Positions 62,453 through 64,000 of a stretch of 64,000 nt of DNA are shown here, one piece after another; within the stretch, counting starts at the first letter, position 1, and each line of letters opens with the position of its first letter. The stretch spans positions 124,001 through 188,000 of the forward strand of contig CAKRLE010000001.1 of the NCBI GenBank assembly GCA_934359185.1, in the 5' to 3' direction. A program made the position numbers and the translations under genes. The notes under the pieces are model-generated. The model was not told where the DNA came from, made no database searches, and saw only the letters and a list, made by a program, of their open reading frames with translations. The DNA comes from an uncultured Lachnospira sp. GTDB taxonomy: Bacteria; Bacillota; Clostridia; Lachnospirales; Lachnospiraceae.

Positions 62453-63865
62453 TCAGTTAAAATATGCATCTAAAACAGCTTTTGCAACATATGTTGACGA
62501 TGAACCCATATATCCTCCCTCCAATATAACACATATAGATATCTCAGGATTATCATATGGGGCAAACCCGATAAACCATGAATGTGCCAGACCACTGTTA
62601 TCATACTGTGCTGTTCCAGTCTTACCTGCCGCCTCATAGCTCGTCCACTTTAATGCAGGTGCGGTACCATCTGTCACAACACTCCTGCACAATGATGCAA
62701 TATAAGCAGCTTCTTCTTCGGTGCATACCGAAGCCTTTGCCACAGGATTATTGACCTTAAGCACATTGCCATCTGATGACTGAACCTGCATAACCACATA
62801 AGGATTCATCATAATTCCTTTGTTAGCTATTGCTGATATAATCATAAGATTATGTATAGGACTTACCATTGTTTTACCCTGACCAATACATGTCTCCTGA
62901 ATCTCACTTATACTTGATGATGAATCAAGGGTAAAACTGCTGATTGCTGCATCCAGTCCTGTTCCCAGATTTTTATTAAACCCAAAGCTTTCACATAACT
63001 GCTTAAATTTATCCAGTTTAAGTTCAAAGCCAATAGTAGAAAAAAATGAATTACATGAATTAGCAAATGCCCGCGTAAGATTTTCAACTCCATGCACAGT
63101 TTCATCCGCACATGGAATTGTAGTTCCACCGCTCACATAAGCATTTCCCGTACACTCATATTCAAACTGCTCATAGTCACTATAATCCCTTATAAATTCA
63201 AGTGCTGTCAGAACTTTAAATGTTGAACCTGGCGCATACAGTCCATTGACAGCCCTGTTAAGCAGCACAGAATCACCACTGTCGTATGAAAGCCAGATGT
63301 TATAATCAGTTCCAGCCATATTAGGATCAAAATCAGGTTTAGAAACCATCGCCAGAATTTTTCCAGTTGATGGCTCCATTGCAATAACAGCTCCTTTGTT
63401 ATTGCCTAATGCATCATATGCTGCTTTTTGCAGCTTGGGATTGATTGTTGTAACAACATCATTGCCTGTGCTCTTTTGTCCCTTCAATTCATTAGACAGC
63501 TCTTTAATTATATTCCCATCTGTCGATAATAATTCATAATTTGACTGACCTTCTACGCCGCTTTTCGACATATTAAGTCCTACAACATGACAATACATCT
63601 TTCCATATGGGTAATATCTGTACTCATTCCCCTCTGAGTCTGCCTTTGTCTGTGCAAGAATTGTACCATCAGATGCCAGTATACTTCCACGTACAACTTT
63701 TTCAGATAAAACATCTATTCTTTTATTATATGCATTGTTAACGACTGTATCTGCCTTAAATACTGTAAAATAGACAAGATACGCAGCCATCATAAGAAAA
63801 AGTCCAATAAATATAAATGATATTACATTAGTTTCCCTGTTTCTCAAGCCTTTTTTATGACTCAT
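62453..63865 (-). CDS. pbpA: Class B penicillin-binding protein (PbpA/FtsI-like)
   Basis: Transpeptidase of 470 residues: membrane helix (about 12-34), a short pedestal (VLSEKVVRGSILASDGTILAQ) and motifs SxxK in PGSTFKVLTAL (about 214), SxN in ANSCNSFF (about 270) and KTG in KTGTAQYD (about 413). It is smaller than the elongasome PBP2 in this window and lacks PASTA domains. Start at 63865 follows the FtsW-like stop at 63873 with AAAGGAAAG upstream; the pairing with a SEDS gene suggests they form one synthase. Confidence 0.92.
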   Translation of the reverse strand: MSHKKGLRNRETNVISFIFIGLFLMMAAYLVYFTVFKADTVVNNAYNKRIDVLSEKVVRGSILASDGTILAQTKADSEGNEYRYYPYGKMYCHVVGLNMSKSGVEGQSNYELLSTDGNIIKELSNELKGQKSTGNDVVTTINPKLQKAAYDALGNNKGAVIAMEPSTGKILAMVSKPDFDPNMAGTDYNIWLSYDSGDSVLLNRAVNGLYAPGSTFKVLTALEFIRDYSDYEQFEYECTGNAYVSGGTTIPCADETVHGVENLTRAFANSCNSFFSTIGFELKLDKFKQLCESFGFNKNLGTGLDAAISSFTLDSSSSISEIQETCIGQGKTMVSPIHNLMIISAIANKGIMMNPYVVMQVQSSDGNVLKVNNPVAKASVCTEEEAAYIASLCRSVVTDGTAPALKWTSYEAAGKTGTAQYDNSGLAHSWFIGFAPYDNPEISICVILEGGYMGSSSTYVAKAVLDAYFN

Positions 63866-63872
63866 CAGAATA

Positions 63873-64000
63873 TCACTTTCCTTTTTTCGCTTTTCTTGCT
63901 TTTTCATAAACATCAACCTCATCCTGTCTCATATTATACATTCCATTAATAATTGCAAATATAATAAGAGAGCTCAACATTGAACTTCCGCCATAGCTCA
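63873..64000 (-). CDS. C-terminal end of FtsW/RodA/SpoVE family protein, cut by window
   Basis: The last 41 codons of a gene that starts beyond the window. The frame reads SYGGSSMLSSLIIFAIINGM, the conserved final helix of SEDS glycosyltransferases, then a basic tail ending KKGK. It lies directly upstream of pbpA, the usual glycosyltransferase-transpeptidase pairing. It is distinct from rodA at 14935. Confidence 0.9.
   Translation of the reverse strand, partial: SYGGSSMLSSLIIFAIINGMYNMRQDEVDVYEKARKAKKGK

Overview
This is a stretch of a low-GC Gram-positive chromosome, most likely a Clostridia member of the family Lachnospiraceae. The reasons are AT-rich codon use, strong Shine-Dalgarno (SD) sites, a MinCDE set together with SepF, and sporulation genes (spoIVA, yqfC-yqfD, gerW). 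Gene order such as miaB-mutS-mutL-miaA and obg-yhbY-nadD-yqeK-rsfS points the same way. The genus is not determined. I see no rRNA, tRNA, CRISPR array, insertion sequence or prophage. Coding density is very high: no gene-free stretch exceeds about 300 bases once the small genes at 3097-3395 and 56270-56437 are counted.

Layout. 1-3012 (+): the ribosome/NAD module obg (5' end outside the window), yhbY, nadD, yqeK, rsfS. 3028-7098: an SOS island, with lexA (-) followed by two very small genes, and divergently a yneA-like LysM division inhibitor (+), then a DEAD-box helicase and a tyrosine recombinase. 7116-7162 is a bidirectional terminator. From there to 64000 every confident gene is on the minus strand.

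Minus strand in genomic order: a degenerate YkuD-fold protein, a cytidylate-kinase-like protein, an unknown gene, rluD, lspA, aroB, sepF, a YggS protein, an HlyD-like protein and mgsA. Next is the rod-shape/division cluster rodA, minE, minD, minC, PBP2, mreD, mreC, mreB, radC and a DUF4321 protein. Then come a methionine gamma-lyase-family enzyme, miaA, mutL, mutS, miaB; proA, fthC, DUF896, an unknown gene, proB; two FAD enzymes; cdd, ybeY, phoH, yqfD, yqfC, rpsU, alaS. After these lie a membrane-anchored MutS-like ATPase, deoD, apt, spoIVA, recG, fakA, an Asp23 protein, rpmB, gerW, a DUF2953 protein, two unknown genes, lysA, an LRR protein, a lytic transglycosylase, a Nudix hydrolase, a PBP and the end of an FtsW/RodA gene.

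How the parts work together. The mre-PBP2-rodA-min-sepF run makes the cell wall elongation and septum placement machinery, probably from one promoter at 24292-24320. The mutS-mutL pair does mismatch repair beside the tRNA modification genes miaA and miaB. SpoIVA, YqfC/YqfD and GerW indicate spore-forming ancestry or ability. The most notable non-routine signals are: a hairpin upstream of spoIVA that looks like a terminator and also masks its SD; a 30-residue CxxC peptide plus a 54-residue membrane protein directly behind lexA; a YkuD protein without its catalytic Cys; a terminator-like hairpin in the aroB leader; a shared TGTACA palindrome at two promoters; and a membrane-anchored MutS paralogue. 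No wholly new multi-gene system is evident.
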